Positions 41,910 to 51,663 of a stretch of 64,000 nucleotides of DNA are shown here, piece after piece. The translations under genes and the position numbers were made by a program. The notes under the pieces were generated by a model. It saw only the letters and a program-made list of their open reading frames with translations. It was not told the origin of the DNA and did no database searches. Within the stretch, counting starts at the first letter, position 1. Every line of letters starts with the position of its first letter. This DNA is from Lacticaseibacillus manihotivorans DSM 13343 = JCM 12514 (GTDB taxonomy: Bacteria > Bacillota > Bacilli > Lactobacillales > Lactobacillaceae), in the NCBI RefSeq assembly GCF_001435035.1, contig NZ_AZEU01000313.1, positions 1 to 64,000 of the forward strand. Direction: 5' to 3'.

Positions 41910-44144
41910 ATGGCAGAAGAAATTGAATTGACGCAAGATCAAGTCATGGACATGTGCCGCAAATACATGAATGACGAGCATCTCGCTTTTGTCAAGAAAG
42001 CCTACGACTTTGCCGCTTATGTGCACCATGATCAACGCCGCAAGTCTGGGGAACCTTACATTATTCATCCGATTCAAGTCGCCGGCATTTTAGCCGATTT
42101 GAAAATGGATCCCGTGACGGTGGCTTCGGGGTACTTACATGATGTTGTCGAAGATACCAACATTACCCTCGGTGACATTCAAGAAGTATTCGGCAAAGAA
42201 ACGGCAGTGATCGTCGACGGCTTGACCAAGTTGTCGAAAGTCACTTACGTTGCCCACAAAGATGAACTCGCGGAAAACCACCGTAAAATGTTATTGGCGA
42301 TGGCCAAAGACATGCGGGTCATTTTGGTGAAGTTGGCTGATCGCTTACACAACATGCGCACCTTGATGCACTTGCGCCCAGATAAACAACGTCGCATTGC
42401 CAACGAAACCTTGGAAATCTATGCACCACTGGCCGATCGCTTAGGGATCAGTACCATCAAGTGGGAGCTGGAAGATCTCTCTTTGCGTTATTTAAACCCT
42501 CAACAGTATTACCGCATCGCACAGTTGATGAAGTCCAAGCGTGGTGAGCGCGAGGCATACATTCAAGGCGCCATCAAAGAAATCAATGCAGCCTTGGCTG
42601 ATCTCAACATGAAATATGAGATCTACGGTCGCCCGAAGCACATTTATTCCATTTACAAAAAAATGCGCGACAAGCATAAGCAATTCGATGAACTCTACGA
42701 TTTGCTGGCTGTGCGGGTGATCACCGAAACCATCAAAGATTGTTATGCAGTGCTTGGCGCCATTCACACCAAGTGGAAGCCAATGCCAGGGCGGTTCAAA
42801 GACTATATCGCCATGCCAAAAGCCAACATGTATCAATCCTTGCACACGACCGTGATCGGGCCTAAAGGCAAGCCTTTGGAAGTGCAGATCCGCACGGAAG
42901 AAATGCACCATGTCGCTGAATACGGGGTTGCGGCGCACTGGGCGTATAAAGAAGGCCAAACCCAAGAAGTTCAATACGACAAGTCTGGCAAAAAGCTCGA
43001 CATGTTCCGCGAAATCTTGGAAATCCAAGATGAAGCCGACGATGCCAATGACTTTATGGAATCCGTTAAAGGCGACATTTTCTCCGATCGCGTCTATGTG
43101 TTCACACCGCGAGGGGATGTGTACGAGCTGCCTAAAGGTGCCGGACCCTTGGACTTTGCCTATATGGTCCACACCGATGTCGGCAATAAGACCGTTGGCG
43201 CTAAAGTCAACGGCAAAATCGTGCCATTGAACTACCAGCTGAAAAACGGCGACATTGTCGAAGTTTTGACTGCGAGTGGTTCAAAGCCTTCCCGTGACTG
43301 GGTCAACTTGGTGTTCACATCCCGGGCACGCAATAAGATCCGGCGTTACTTCAAACAAGAAGACAAAGAAGAAAATGCCATCAAAGGCCGCGACATGTTG
43401 GAACATCAACTGCTCGATCTCGGTTATGCGCCTAAAGACTTCTTAGCGCCAAAACCGGCTATGGCAGATTTGTTGAAGCGTTTGAACTTCACGCAAGAAT
43501 CTGAATTGATGTCGGCCATCGGGTACGGCGAATACACGCCAAAGATCATTGCCAACCGCTTGACGGAAAAAGTCCGCAGGGAAAAAGAAAAGGCAGAACA
43601 AGATGCGCGCGAGAAAGCCATTTTAGACGCGCATCAAAAAGTCACCACCGTTAACCGCGACAAGCCAACACCCAAGCCAACGTCCCGCACCCAAGAAGGC
43701 ATCGTGATCGAAGGTGTCGACAATTTGCTGGTGCACTTGGCCAAATGTTGTAACCCAGTGCCTGGCGACCCAATCGTCGGCTATGTCACCAAAGGCCGTG
43801 GGGTGACTATCCATCGCACGGATTGTCCAAATGTCGCTGCAGATTCTGAAATGGCTGGGCGATTGATCGATGTCGGTTGGCAAAACCTCAACGATCAATC
43901 GCAATTGTTTGACACCGATTTGGAAATTTACGGGTACAACCGTTCTGGGTTGTTGAACGATGTCTTGCAAACGTTGAATGCCCAAACTAAGAACCTCAAC
44001 AATGTGGTTGGCCGCGTCGACCATGATAAAATGGCTGACATTCATGTCACTGTTGGGATTCGTAACTTGGCTCATTTGGATCGCATGATGGATGCTGTGA
44101 AGAATATTCCAGATATTTATGAGGTCAAGCGGACCAAAGGGTAA
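41910..44144 (+). CDS. relA: Bifunctional (p)ppGpp synthetase/hydrolase Rel
   Basis: This 744-aa RSH stringent-response enzyme has an HD hydrolase domain (residues ~45-200, GYLHDVVEDTNI). The synthetase domain has GRPKHIYSIYKKM, DLLAVRVI and MYQSLHTTVIGPKGKPLEVQ. It then has a TGS domain (VYVFTPRGDVYELPKGAGPL), a Cys/His helical region (CCNPVPGDPIVGYVTKGRG) and a C-terminal ACT domain. Both catalytic halves look intact. It balances (p)ppGpp with amino-acid supply on ribosomes. The start at 41910 has GAGGAGGG. Confidence 0.96.
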   Translation: MAEEIELTQDQVMDMCRKYMNDEHLAFVKKAYDFAAYVHHDQRRKSGEPYIIHPIQVAGILADLKMDPVTVASGYLHDVVEDTNITLGDIQEVFGKETAVIVDGLTKLSKVTYVAHKDELAENHRKMLLAMAKDMRVILVKLADRLHNMRTLMHLRPDKQRRIANETLEIYAPLADRLGISTIKWELEDLSLRYLNPQQYYRIAQLMKSKRGEREAYIQGAIKEINAALADLNMKYEIYGRPKHIYSIYKKMRDKHKQFDELYDLLAVRVITETIKDCYAVLGAIHTKWKPMPGRFKDYIAMPKANMYQSLHTTVIGPKGKPLEVQIRTEEMHHVAEYGVAAHWAYKEGQTQEVQYDKSGKKLDMFREILEIQDEADDANDFMESVKGDIFSDRVYVFTPRGDVYELPKGAGPLDFAYMVHTDVGNKTVGAKVNGKIVPLNYQLKNGDIVEVLTASGSKPSRDWVNLVFTSRARNKIRRYFKQEDKEENAIKGRDMLEHQLLDLGYAPKDFLAPKPAMADLLKRLNFTQESELMSAIGYGEYTPKIIANRLTEKVRREKEKAEQDAREKAILDAHQKVTTVNRDKPTPKPTSRTQEGIVIEGVDNLLVHLAKCCNPVPGDPIVGYVTKGRGVTIHRTDCPNVAADSEMAGRLIDVGWQNLNDQSQLFDTDLEIYGYNRSGLLNDVLQTLNAQTKNLNNVVGRVDHDKMADIHVTVGIRNLAHLDRMMDAVKNIPDIYEVKRTKG

Positions 44145-44176
44145 CCCAGTGTGACGGTTCGCAGTTTTAACCCAAA

Positions 44177-44219
44177 GGATAAGTCGGGATCGTGCTTTAA
44201 GTGCGGTCTCGGCTTATCC
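44177..44219 (+). repeat. 16-bp-stem hairpin between rel and dtd
   Basis: 44177-44192 (GGATAAGTCGGGATCG) pairs fully with 44204-44219, including three G-T pairs, around an 11-base loop. No T-run follows, so it is not a normal terminator; it may set the rel/dtd mRNA ratio by processing. Confidence 0.7.
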
Positions 44220-44258
44220 GCAAAGGCGTTGCAAAGCTGAACACGACGAAGGAGATTT

Positions 44259-44705
44259 ATGAAAGCAGTGATTCAACGGGTCACGCAAGCTAGTGTGACC
44301 ATCGAGGGTGCGATTCACGGCCAAATATCGGCCGGATTTATGGTGTTGTTAGGCGTCGGGCCAGAAGATTCGCAGGAAGATGTGGATTATTTGGTCCACA
44401 AGATTTCCAAGTTGCGAGTTTTCTCTGATGCCCAAGGCAAAATGAATCTCGACATCACCCAAATCGGTGGGAGTATTTTGTCGATTTCGCAATTTACGCT
44501 TTATGCCAGCACGACGCATGGCAATCGGCCGAGTTTTATTCAAGCCGCACCGCCTGCTTTAGGCGAACAACTTTACGACGCGTTCAACCACTCAATGGCT
44601 GAAACCGGGATCCCGGTCGAAGTGGGCGTGTTTGGCGCAGATATGCAAGTCAGCTTGGTCAATGATGGCCCAGTGACAATTCTGATCGATACGAAGGAGA
44701 AATAA
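44259..44705 (+). CDS. dtd: D-aminoacyl-tRNA deacylase
   Basis: This 148-aa enzyme frees D-amino acids, and glycine from tRNA-Ala. It begins [17 protein letters not shown]. The catalytic [17 protein letters not shown] motif is near residue 77 and the [11 protein letters not shown] end motif near 137. Length and the Ser-Gln and Gly-Pro pair match Dtd. Its position after rel is the usual Firmicutes order. GAAGGAG precedes the ATG. Confidence 0.95.
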   Translation: MKAVIQRVTQASVTIEGAIHGQISAGFMVLLGVGPEDSQEDVDYLVHKISKLRVFSDAQGKMNLDITQIGGSILSISQFTLYASTTHGNRPSFIQAAPPALGEQLYDAFNHSMAETGIPVEVGVFGADMQVSLVNDGPVTILIDTKEK

Positions 44706-44709
44706 ATTT

Positions 44710-45336
44710 TTGATTACCAATGCGATTTGGGACCTCGACGGGACCTTGTATGACACTTACCCTGGCATCCTCAAAGCCTTGCACGATACCTTAGAAAGCA
44801 TCGATGTCCATATCGATCAAGATGAACTCTACAAGATCATCAAACATGGTTCCGTGACTGAAACCGCCAAGAACTTTGCCCGCCAACAAAAATTGGACGA
44901 AGATGAAGTGCTGGCTGAATATCACCGCCGCGAAGCTTTGGAAGTGATGAAAGCCACCCCTTATGCGCAAACCGCTGAAGTCTTACAAGCAGTGGTTGAT
45001 GCCGGTGGTAACAACTTACTGATGACGCATCGCGACGACAAGGCTTGGACTTTGTTAGCTCGCAACGGGTTGGACAAGTTGTTCTTAGGTGGGGTCACCA
45101 GTGATTTACATCTTGCCCGCAAACCAAAACCTGATGCCGTCTTGTATTTGGTGGATCGCTATCAATTAAACCCTGAACGCACTGCCATGATCGGTGATCG
45201 TCGCTTAGACGTGATCGCAGGCCAGGCCGCCAAGGTCCAAGGCGTCTACTTCAATATCGACAAGCTCGATGATGCGCCAATGGCAGATCATCAAATCGAA
45301 ACCTTGATGGACATTGTGCCATTGTTAGGTCGCTAG
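44710..45336 (+). CDS. HAD-superfamily phosphatase (phosphoglycolate phosphatase-like)
   Basis: This 208-aa HAD-IA hydrolase has motif I WDLDGTLYDTY (nucleophile and acid/base Asp) at residues ~7-17, motif II LMTHRDD near 98, the motif III Lys in ARKPKPD near 137, and motif IV MIGDRRLDV near 160. The substrate is not predictable. The start is TTG with AAGGAG about 10 bases upstream, directly after dtd, so it is likely co-transcribed. The stop is followed by a terminator. Confidence 0.85.
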   Translation: MITNAIWDLDGTLYDTYPGILKALHDTLESIDVHIDQDELYKIIKHGSVTETAKNFARQQKLDEDEVLAEYHRREALEVMKATPYAQTAEVLQAVVDAGGNNLLMTHRDDKAWTLLARNGLDKLFLGGVTSDLHLARKPKPDAVLYLVDRYQLNPERTAMIGDRRLDVIAGQAAKVQGVYFNIDKLDDAPMADHQIETLMDIVPLLGR

Positions 45337-45342
45337 GCTGTC

Positions 45343-45382
45343 AAAACGCGTTACTTCTTTAATAGAAGCAATGCGTTTTTTG
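45343..45382 (+). terminator. Terminator after the HAD gene
   Basis: AAAACGCGTTACTTCT (45343-45358) pairs with AGAAGCAATGCGTTTT (45364-45379), with one mismatch, then a T-run. Confidence 0.8.
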
Positions 45383-45390
45383 TTTGCATG

Positions 45391-45425
45391 CAAACAAAAA
45401 TGATCTCAGATTTCGAGATCATTTT
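45391..45425 (-). terminator. Terminator after the amidase gene
   Basis: AAAATGATCTC (45397-45407) pairs perfectly with GAGATCATTTT (45415-45425). The minus-strand T-run is 45400-45396. Confidence 0.85.
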
Positions 45426-45432
45426 CTGGTGA

Positions 45433-46749
45433 TTATTGATGATTGCCTGCTGCAAAGTAAGCATTCATCCCGTTGACAATGTCAGCTGCCACGGTTTGTT
45501 GATAGGTGCTGGATTCGATGAACTTGAAGTCATGATCATCGTTGATGTAACCCATTTCGAGTAATACACTCGGTTGATCGTTGTCGCGTAAGACTTCATA
45601 ATTCCCAAAGGCGATGCCACGATTGGTCAAACTCAAATTGCTCCCTAAAGCCTTGTTCAAGTTAGTCGCTAAAGCTTTGTCTTTAGAAGCGTTGTAGTAG
45701 TAGCTCGTGAACCCACTTGCTGTGTTGGCATTAGGCGTGGAGTCAAAATGGAAAGAGATAAAGGCATCCGCGTGCACTTTCTTGGCGACAACCGGACGCG
45801 GCGCTAAGTCAACGTAAGTGTCCGTTGACCGGGTGTAAACCACTTTAGCCCCAGCGGCTTCAAGTTTGGCGCCGACTGCTTTGGCCATTTGCAAGGTGTA
45901 AGTCTTTTCGTATTTGCCAGAAGTCGACAATGCCCCAGTATCATTGCCGCCGTGACCTGGATCGATCACGATGGTCGCTTCAGATAACTTCGTGGCAGCT
46001 TTATTCGTCGACGCCCCAGGCATGGATAAGATCCAGCTGGCGATGTAGCCGGTTTTGCCATCGGCGGTCCGTACGTGATACCAATCACCGGATTGACTGA
46101 GTACTGTCACCGTGGCACCTTTGGCAATGCGAGTGACCACTGCGGCGTTTAACCCAGCCGTTTGGCGCACGTTAGCGGCTAAGGTAGTAGTCGCTTTCAA
46201 GGTCGGGGTGGTCGCTTTTGCCGTGGCGATCGCGGTTTGCGTCGGGTTGATCGTGGTGGTGGCACCAGTTAATTGCAGTAAACTGGAATCGACCCAAGCC
46301 GCTGTGTTGTTGTATTGAATCTGACTCCAACCATTGCTTTGATACAAGACGCTGACGGTGCTACCACTGCTCAAGGTGCCTAGTTGTTTAGCCGAACTTG
46401 ACGCGTATTGGCGGACGTTGACATTCGTCGTGGTGCGCGCGACTTTGGCAGCACTGGTGGTCGCAGCATCTTCATGCACCAGCCAAGAGGCGACCCAGCC
46501 GACGCGATTGCCAGCCAAGCGCACTTGATACCATGAATTTTGTTTTTTGAGGATGGTGAGGTTGCCACCTTTTTGCACTTGCCCCATGGTGTTATAAGAA
46601 AGCCCTGGGCCAAAGCGCACGTTGACGACACTGGCGGTGACCGTCAACGTGTTGTTATTGGCTAATACCACTGTGGTCGCCGCTGAGATCCCGATTAAAA
46701 CAGCCAACAGGATCATCAGCGGCCAGCGGTGTAATTGTTTGAATTTCAT
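45433..46749 (-). CDS. Secreted N-acetylmuramoyl-L-alanine amidase with three SH3b domains
   Basis: This 438-aa cell-wall hydrolase has an N-terminal signal or anchor (LMILLAVLIGISAATTVVLA, residues ~10-30). Three bacterial SH3 repeats follow (VNVRFGPGLSYNTMG ~40-100; VNVRQYASSSAKQLG ~108-170; ANVRQTAGLNAAVVT ~195-255). A zinc Amidase_3 domain (TIVIDPGHGGNDTGA near 265, SFHFDSTPN with the second His, VLLEMGYINDDHDFKFI with the catalytic Glu) completes it. It would cleave the stem peptide from muramic acid. AAGGACTGATACG precedes the ATG. A minus-strand TATAAT (46782-46777) is the -10. Confidence 0.92.
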   Translation of the reverse strand: MKFKQLHRWPLMILLAVLIGISAATTVVLANNNTLTVTASVVNVRFGPGLSYNTMGQVQKGGNLTILKKQNSWYQVRLAGNRVGWVASWLVHEDAATTSAAKVARTTTNVNVRQYASSSAKQLGTLSSGSTVSVLYQSNGWSQIQYNNTAAWVDSSLLQLTGATTTINPTQTAIATAKATTPTLKATTTLAANVRQTAGLNAAVVTRIAKGATVTVLSQSGDWYHVRTADGKTGYIASWILSMPGASTNKAATKLSEATIVIDPGHGGNDTGALSTSGKYEKTYTLQMAKAVGAKLEAAGAKVVYTRSTDTYVDLAPRPVVAKKVHADAFISFHFDSTPNANTASGFTSYYYNASKDKALATNLNKALGSNLSLTNRGIAFGNYEVLRDNDQPSVLLEMGYINDDHDFKFIESSTYQQTVAADIVNGMNAYFAAGNHQ

Positions 46750-46874
46750 CGTATCAGTCCTTAATTTTCTGTCATAATTATACCAAATTTTGCCTATGAA
46801 CACGACACCAATTCAGGCAATTCAAGGATTCCGTTAGATTTTTAGCAAGTGCCAGGCGATCCCGGCGAAAACCC

Positions 46875-46904
46875 TTGACAATCACGCATTATCTGGGCTA
46901 TTCT
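46875..46904 (+). promoter_or_regulatory. Promoter of hisS-aspS
   Basis: A perfect -35 TTGACA (46875-46880) and -10 TATTCT (46899-46904) are 18 bases apart, just before the T-box leader. Confidence 0.8.
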
Positions 46905-46914
46905 CAATAAGTAA

Positions 46915-47102
46915 TTAAGACATCCGAGCCATAGAAACTGTAAGAGAGATCGCCTAAGCGAGTCAGAGCTGGTGAAAGCTGACAATGATCGACAAGACGC
47001 AGTGGAGGCAGAGTTACTCCGGTCGCCACCGTTATGGCGTGAGTTAAATCACAAGGTGGTACCGTGCTTGCACCCTTCGTTCAATCGAGGGGTGTCTTTT
47101 TT
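46915..47102 (+). promoter_or_regulatory. T-box leader of hisS-aspS
   Basis: The leader has an AGAGAG stem I motif (near 46942) and the apical CTGGTGAAAGCTG loop (near 46969). The T-box AAGGTGGTACCGTG is at 47053-47066. The terminator CACCCTTCG / CGAGGGGTG (47071-47093) precedes a T-run. The specifier region reads ATGATCGACAAGACG; GAC (Asp) followed by A is my best candidate, while a His codon was expected from the first gene. I cannot settle it by eye. Confidence 0.9.
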
Positions 47103-47132
47103 TACGGATGGACGAAAAAAGGAGATAGTTAG

Positions 47133-48413
47133 ATGAGCTACCAACGACCAAAAGGCACCGCAGATATTCTGCCTGGCCAAAGTGAACTGTGGCAACAAGT
47201 TGAAGCGACAGCGCGCGACATTTTGACGCGCTACCGCTACCAAGAGATCCGCACGCCGTTATTTGAAAACGTCGAAGTCTTCTCCCGCTCGGCTGGCGAT
47301 ACTTCAGATATCGTCACCAAAGAAATGTATGTCTTTGACGACAAAGGCGGCCGCACCATGGCGTTGCGTCCAGAAGGGACTGCCGGCGTTGTGCGCGCCT
47401 ATGTTGAAAACAAATTATACGGACCAGAACATGCCAAGCCGGTGAAGGTCTTTTACATGGGCTCAATGTTCCGCTACGAACGGCCTCAATCTGGGCGTCA
47501 ACGCGAATTCCATCAAATCGGCGTGGAAGCATTCGGCTCTGAAAGCCCAGTGTTAGACGCCGAAGTGATTTCTTTGGCCAAAGACTTGCTGGAAAGTATG
47601 GGTGCCACGAAATTACGCTTTGCAATCAACACATTAGGCGATCCGGATAGTCGCGCGGCTTACCACAAAGCTTTGATCGACTTCTTGACGCCTTTCAAGG
47701 ATGAATTATCTGAAGATTCTAAGATCCGCTTAGAAAAAAATCCATTGCGGGTTTTAGACTCTAAAGATAAACATGACCAAGAAATCGTGGCCAACGCGCC
47801 AAAAATCTTGGACTACTTGACCCCAGAAGCCCAAGCACACTTTGATGCCGTCAAAGCCAACTTGGAAAACCTTGGCATCGAATATGTTGTGGATCCTGAT
47901 ATGGTGCGCGGGTTGGATTATTACAACCACACCATTTTTGAAGTGATGTCAGGCGATCCCGTATTTGGTGGTGGCTATACCACGATTTTAGGCGGCGGAC
48001 GCTACAACGGCTTAGTTGAAGAACTCGGCGGCCCAGAAACGCCAGGGGTCGGCTTCGGGATGGGTGTTGAACGCTTGATGCTGTTGATGCAAGGCAAACA
48101 AAAGCCTAGTGTGTTGCCAGCTTACATTGTCTCAATCGACGAATCCAGCGCGCCAACTGCTTTGAAACTCGCCACTGCCATTCGCAAGCAAGGTTATGCC
48201 GTGGATATGGATTACTTAGGCCGCAAAGCCAAAGCCCAATTCAAGTCGGCCAACAAAGCCGGTGCTCGCTTAGTGTTGACGTTAGGCGAAAGTGAAATCG
48301 CTGATGGCACGGTGCAAGTCAAAGACATGGCAACCGGTGAACAGCAAACGGTCGATCAAAAAGTCGTCATTGAAAATTTTGCTAGTTTATACAAAGAAAC
48401 ATTGGAGGATTAA
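47133..48413 (+). CDS. hisS: Histidyl-tRNA synthetase
   Basis: This 426-aa class II synthetase starts [14 protein letters not shown]. It has motif 1 around [16 protein letters not shown], motif 2 [22 protein letters not shown], the histidine-specific [11 protein letters not shown] near residue 265, and motif 3 [17 protein letters not shown]-terminal anticodon-binding domain follows. It is governed by the upstream T-box. aspS starts 2 bases after its stop, so the two are one unit. Confidence 0.97.
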   Translation: MSYQRPKGTADILPGQSELWQQVEATARDILTRYRYQEIRTPLFENVEVFSRSAGDTSDIVTKEMYVFDDKGGRTMALRPEGTAGVVRAYVENKLYGPEHAKPVKVFYMGSMFRYERPQSGRQREFHQIGVEAFGSESPVLDAEVISLAKDLLESMGATKLRFAINTLGDPDSRAAYHKALIDFLTPFKDELSEDSKIRLEKNPLRVLDSKDKHDQEIVANAPKILDYLTPEAQAHFDAVKANLENLGIEYVVDPDMVRGLDYYNHTIFEVMSGDPVFGGGYTTILGGGRYNGLVEELGGPETPGVGFGMGVERLMLLMQGKQKPSVLPAYIVSIDESSAPTALKLATAIRKQGYAVDMDYLGRKAKAQFKSANKAGARLVLTLGESEIADGTVQVKDMATGEQQTVDQKVVIENFASLYKETLED

Positions 48414-48415
48414 TC

Positions 48416-50215
48416 GTGGCTAAGCGAACTTATTATGCAGGCGACGTCACCGAAGAACATATCGGTGAAACTGTTACCTTAAAAGGTTGGGTGCAAAAGC
48501 GCCGCGACCTGGGGAATTTGATTTTTATCGATTTACGCGACCGTGCCGGGATCGTCCAATTGGTATTCTCTCAAGAAATCAACGCCGATGCCTTGGCAGT
48601 TGCTGAAGACTTGCGCAGTGAATATGTGATCGAAGCCACCGGATTGGTGCGCGCGCGGGATGCTGCTGCCATCAACAACAAAATGAAAACTGGCCAAGTT
48701 GAAGTGGCCATTTCAAATGTGACGGTTTTGAACAAAGCCAAAACGGTACCTTTTGACATCGTCGATGGCGTGAACGCATCTGAAGAAACCAAGCTCAAGT
48801 ATCGCTACTTGGACTTGCGCCGTCCGGAAATGCAACAAGCCTTGATCACACGCTCCAAGATCATGACCGCAACGCATGCATACTTTGATTCCGAAGGCTT
48901 TATCGATGTGGAAACGCCAACTTTGACCGCGTCCACACCAGAAGGGGCCCGCGATTATTTGGTGCCTTCTCGGATCTATCCTGGGAGCTTCTACGCCTTG
49001 CCACAATCCCCACAATTGTTTAAACAATTGTTGATGGGTGCCGGCTTTGATCGTTATTATCAAATCGCGCGGTGCTTCCGTGATGAAGACCTGCGTGGCG
49101 ATCGCCAACCAGAATTCACCCAAATCGATATGGAAACCAGCTTCTTGTCTGCTGAAGAAATCCAAGATTTGACGGAAGGCTTGATCAAAAAGGTCATGAA
49201 AGATGTCAAAGGCATCGACGTCAAAACGCCATTCCAACGGATCAACTGGCAAGATGCGATGGACAAGTACGGCTCTGACAAGCCTGACTTGCGCTTCGGC
49301 ATGGAAATTCAAGATGTCTCTGATTTAGTCAAAGACTCTGATTTCAAAGTCTTCGCAGGCGCTGTTGCCAACGGTGGCCAAGTGCGCGCAATCGTCGCAC
49401 CAGGCGCGGCTGCTGCCTATTCGCGCAAGAAGATCGATGCCCAACAAGACTACATCAAGCGTTTCGGTGCTAAAGGCTTAGCATGGCTTAAAGTCACCGA
49501 TGATGGCATCACTGGGCCCATTGCCAAGTTCTTTGGCGATGGGGCAGAATTGACTAGCGCTTTATCTGCGAAGTCAGGAGACTTGATCTTGTTTGTTGCA
49601 GATCAACCAGCTGTTGTGGCGGCATCACTCGGCTACTTGCGGACGCATTTTGGACATGTTTTGAACTTGATCGATGAAAGTCAATTTGCCTTCTGCTGGG
49701 TCGTCGATTGGCCATTGTTTGAATATGATGACGGGATCGATCGTTGGGTCCCAGCCCACCATCCATTCACCATGCCTAATGTTGAAGATGTCCACTTGCT
49801 GGATACCGACCCACACGCGGCGCATGCCCAATCTTATGATATCGTGTTGAACGGTTATGAATTAGGCGGCGGGTCGATTCGTATTCACACGCGCGAGATC
49901 CAAGAAAAAATGCTTCATGCCTTGGGCTTCACCCCAGAACGGGCTGAAAAAGCCTTTGGTTTCTTATTGAGTGCGTTAGACTTCGGGTTCCCACCGCATG
50001 GCGGCTTGGCGATCGGCTTGGATCGCTTTGCCATGCTTTTGACTGGTCGTGACAACATTCGTGATGTCATTGCCTTCCCTAAGAACTCCAAAGCTTCCGA
50101 ACCAATGACCAAAGCGCCTTATCCAGTTGCTGACAAGCAATTGGTTGACCTTGGTATCGAAGTACGTGCTGGTGTTGATCCAGAACACGAACATGACGAC
50201 GATCCAGAAGCGTAA
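48416..50215 (+). CDS. aspS: Aspartyl-tRNA synthetase
   Basis: This 599-aa bacterial-type AspRS has an OB-fold anticodon domain ([20 protein letters not shown]), motif 1 in [21 protein letters not shown], and [40 protein letters not shown] as motif 2 in pieces. It also has the GAD insertion domain and motif 3 [13 protein letters not shown] near residue 530. The start is GTG at 48416 after TTGGAGGATTAATC. It shares the hisS T-box transcript and ends with a terminator. Confidence 0.97.
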   Translation: MAKRTYYAGDVTEEHIGETVTLKGWVQKRRDLGNLIFIDLRDRAGIVQLVFSQEINADALAVAEDLRSEYVIEATGLVRARDAAAINNKMKTGQVEVAISNVTVLNKAKTVPFDIVDGVNASEETKLKYRYLDLRRPEMQQALITRSKIMTATHAYFDSEGFIDVETPTLTASTPEGARDYLVPSRIYPGSFYALPQSPQLFKQLLMGAGFDRYYQIARCFRDEDLRGDRQPEFTQIDMETSFLSAEEIQDLTEGLIKKVMKDVKGIDVKTPFQRINWQDAMDKYGSDKPDLRFGMEIQDVSDLVKDSDFKVFAGAVANGGQVRAIVAPGAAAAYSRKKIDAQQDYIKRFGAKGLAWLKVTDDGITGPIAKFFGDGAELTSALSAKSGDLILFVADQPAVVAASLGYLRTHFGHVLNLIDESQFAFCWVVDWPLFEYDDGIDRWVPAHHPFTMPNVEDVHLLDTDPHAAHAQSYDIVLNGYELGGGSIRIHTREIQEKMLHALGFTPERAEKAFGFLLSALDFGFPPHGGLAIGLDRFAMLLTGRDNIRDVIAFPKNSKASEPMTKAPYPVADKQLVDLGIEVRAGVDPEHEHDDDPEA

Positions 50216-50224
50216 CCGAAATTG

Positions 50225-50259
50225 AAAAAAGTCTGACTCGCATTGAGTCAGGCTTTTTT
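50225..50259 (+). terminator. Terminator after aspS
   Basis: GTCTGACTC (50231-50239) pairs with GAGTCAGGC (50245-50253), with one wobble, flanked by A-runs and T-runs. Confidence 0.85.
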
Positions 50260-50336
50260 GGTTGCTTATGGGTGGCAGTAGGGTAGAATATGCTTAACTG
50301 GAGGTGAAGCCGTGTCCAATGGTTAATGGCTCGCCA

Positions 50337-50592
50337 TCACAAAGATGAAAAGGCTATGAGCCAAAGGACTGCCCCGGTCACCGCGCCTAGCAGAAACCCG
50401 ATTTGATTTTGCTGGCGTCGTGATTTCAGATCAGAGTCTTCCAAGGCAGAGGTGAGTCGTCTAAGTTTGCCGATCAGTTTCATCAAGACGGTTTCTCGTA
50501 TGGTTAAATTCGCGCTCAATTGCGACAAAGCCATGCATCACGGCGGTTTTATGTTCGCATAACTCAACTTTTTTTACAAATTCCTGGGACAT
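50337..50592 (-). pseudogene. Frameshifted small membrane protein gene (holin-accessory/XhlA-like architecture)
   Basis: On the minus strand an ATG at 50592 with GAGGCG upstream encodes MSQEFVKKVELCEHKTAV and more, stopping at 50461 after 43 codons. The -1/+1 frame covering the end continues with RRLTSALEDSDLKSRRQQNQ and a single C-terminal membrane helix (IGFLLGAVTGAVLWLIAF), stopping at 50337. Joined, they give a ~85-aa coiled coil plus one TM protein. That is the build of phage XhlA-type proteins, but only the architecture matches. A frame starting ATG 50534 also covers the second half and could be a separate gene. Confidence 0.45.
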
Positions 50593-50709
50593 TGGGAAAT
50601 CGCCTCATTTCAGTTTTGTCAGATTGTCCCATGTTTAATTTACAGTGTCACGATACACGACGCGATTGGAACTTTCAATGACCTCTTCGCAGTTTTAAGG
50701 AGAATAGCG

Positions 50710-51138
50710 ATGCGCAATCTACGACAACAAGAATCAGATGCTTTAGCTCATGCCGGTTTTTCTGAAAATGCTTTGATGCTGTTTGCGACGATTCGTCGGG
50801 GATGGGGACAGTGGCTACATCATGATCTCACCGATGCTTTCTTTGGCAACCAAAGTGTTTTATTGATCATGACTGAAACAGAATTGACCGTCATTTTGCG
50901 TTTTTCCAAACCGGAACCGGAGATTGCCCGCATCCCTTTGGCAGAAACGTCCGACTGGTCATTAACGGCTGAATGGAATTATTTTTTGTTGACGCTCACT
51001 TATGAAGGTCAAGTCGAACGCTTCGGCATCGATAGCGGCCAACATATTTTGATCGATGAAGGCCGCACGCAACACAACTTGGAAACCTTGATCGAAAACG
51101 GCTTTTTTGGTCATTTGCCTAAGAACGCAGAAGTTTGA
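50710..51138 (+). CDS. Uncharacterised protein (142 aa)
   Basis: This is a 142-aa soluble protein beginning [19 protein letters not shown], with a beta-rich middle ([34 protein letters not shown]) that has a PH-like/YokE-type look. The family is not firmly recognised. TAAGGAGAATAGCG precedes the ATG. It lies just upstream of msrB, in the same direction. Confidence 0.6.
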   Translation: MRNLRQQESDALAHAGFSENALMLFATIRRGWGQWLHHDLTDAFFGNQSVLLIMTETELTVILRFSKPEPEIARIPLAETSDWSLTAEWNYFLLTLTYEGQVERFGIDSGQHILIDEGRTQHNLETLIENGFFGHLPKNAEV

Positions 51139-51193
51139 AATTTCCATTGTGAGCGTGCTTTTAGTACAATCAGGGGAAAGGGAGGTTACGCCG

Positions 51194-51619
51194 ATGCCTG
51201 AAGATGATTTGAAGAAACGATTGACGCCGTTACAATATGAAGTGACGCAACATGCCGCCACCGAGCATCCCTTCACAGGTGAGTACGATGATTTTGACGA
51301 ACCGGGAATCTATGTGGATGTCGTATCTGGCGAGCCGTTGTTTAGTTCACTGGACAAATACGATGCAGGATGTGGTTGGCCGAGCTTCACCAAACCGATC
51401 GCAAAATTGACCGAGCACGTTGATCACAAGTTACTCATGCCGCGTACTGAAGTCCGATCCAGCAAAGCCAACTCGCATCTCGGTCACGTGTTTACCGATG
51501 GACCAGTGGATGCAGGTGGTTTGCGTTATTGTATCAATTCGGCAGCGTTGAAATTTATCCCGGTTGATGAGCTAAAAAAAGCCGGTTATGAGGAATTTCT
51601 TACGCTATTTTCTGAGTAG
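51194..51619 (+). CDS. msrB: Peptide methionine-R-sulfoxide reductase MsrB
   Basis: This 141-aa repair enzyme reduces methionine-R-sulfoxide in proteins. It starts [19 protein letters not shown]. It has [14 protein letters not shown] near residue 53, [17 protein letters not shown] near 88 and the catalytic C113 in [10 protein letters not shown]. The two CxxC zinc pairs found in some MsrB proteins are absent, as in many Firmicutes forms. The start at 51194 is fixed by AAAGGGAGG; the longer frame upstream has no RBS. Confidence 0.95.
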   Translation: MPEDDLKKRLTPLQYEVTQHAATEHPFTGEYDDFDEPGIYVDVVSGEPLFSSLDKYDAGCGWPSFTKPIAKLTEHVDHKLLMPRTEVRSSKANSHLGHVFTDGPVDAGGLRYCINSAALKFIPVDELKKAGYEEFLTLFSE

Positions 51620-51663
51620 CGTGTTATACTACTCGCATTGCGTTTTCAGAAAGGAATCTCGTC

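Noticed and set aside
42492-43172. 226-codon minus-strand frame inside rel
   Set aside because: Antisense to conserved Rel domains; no start signal and protein-unlike composition.
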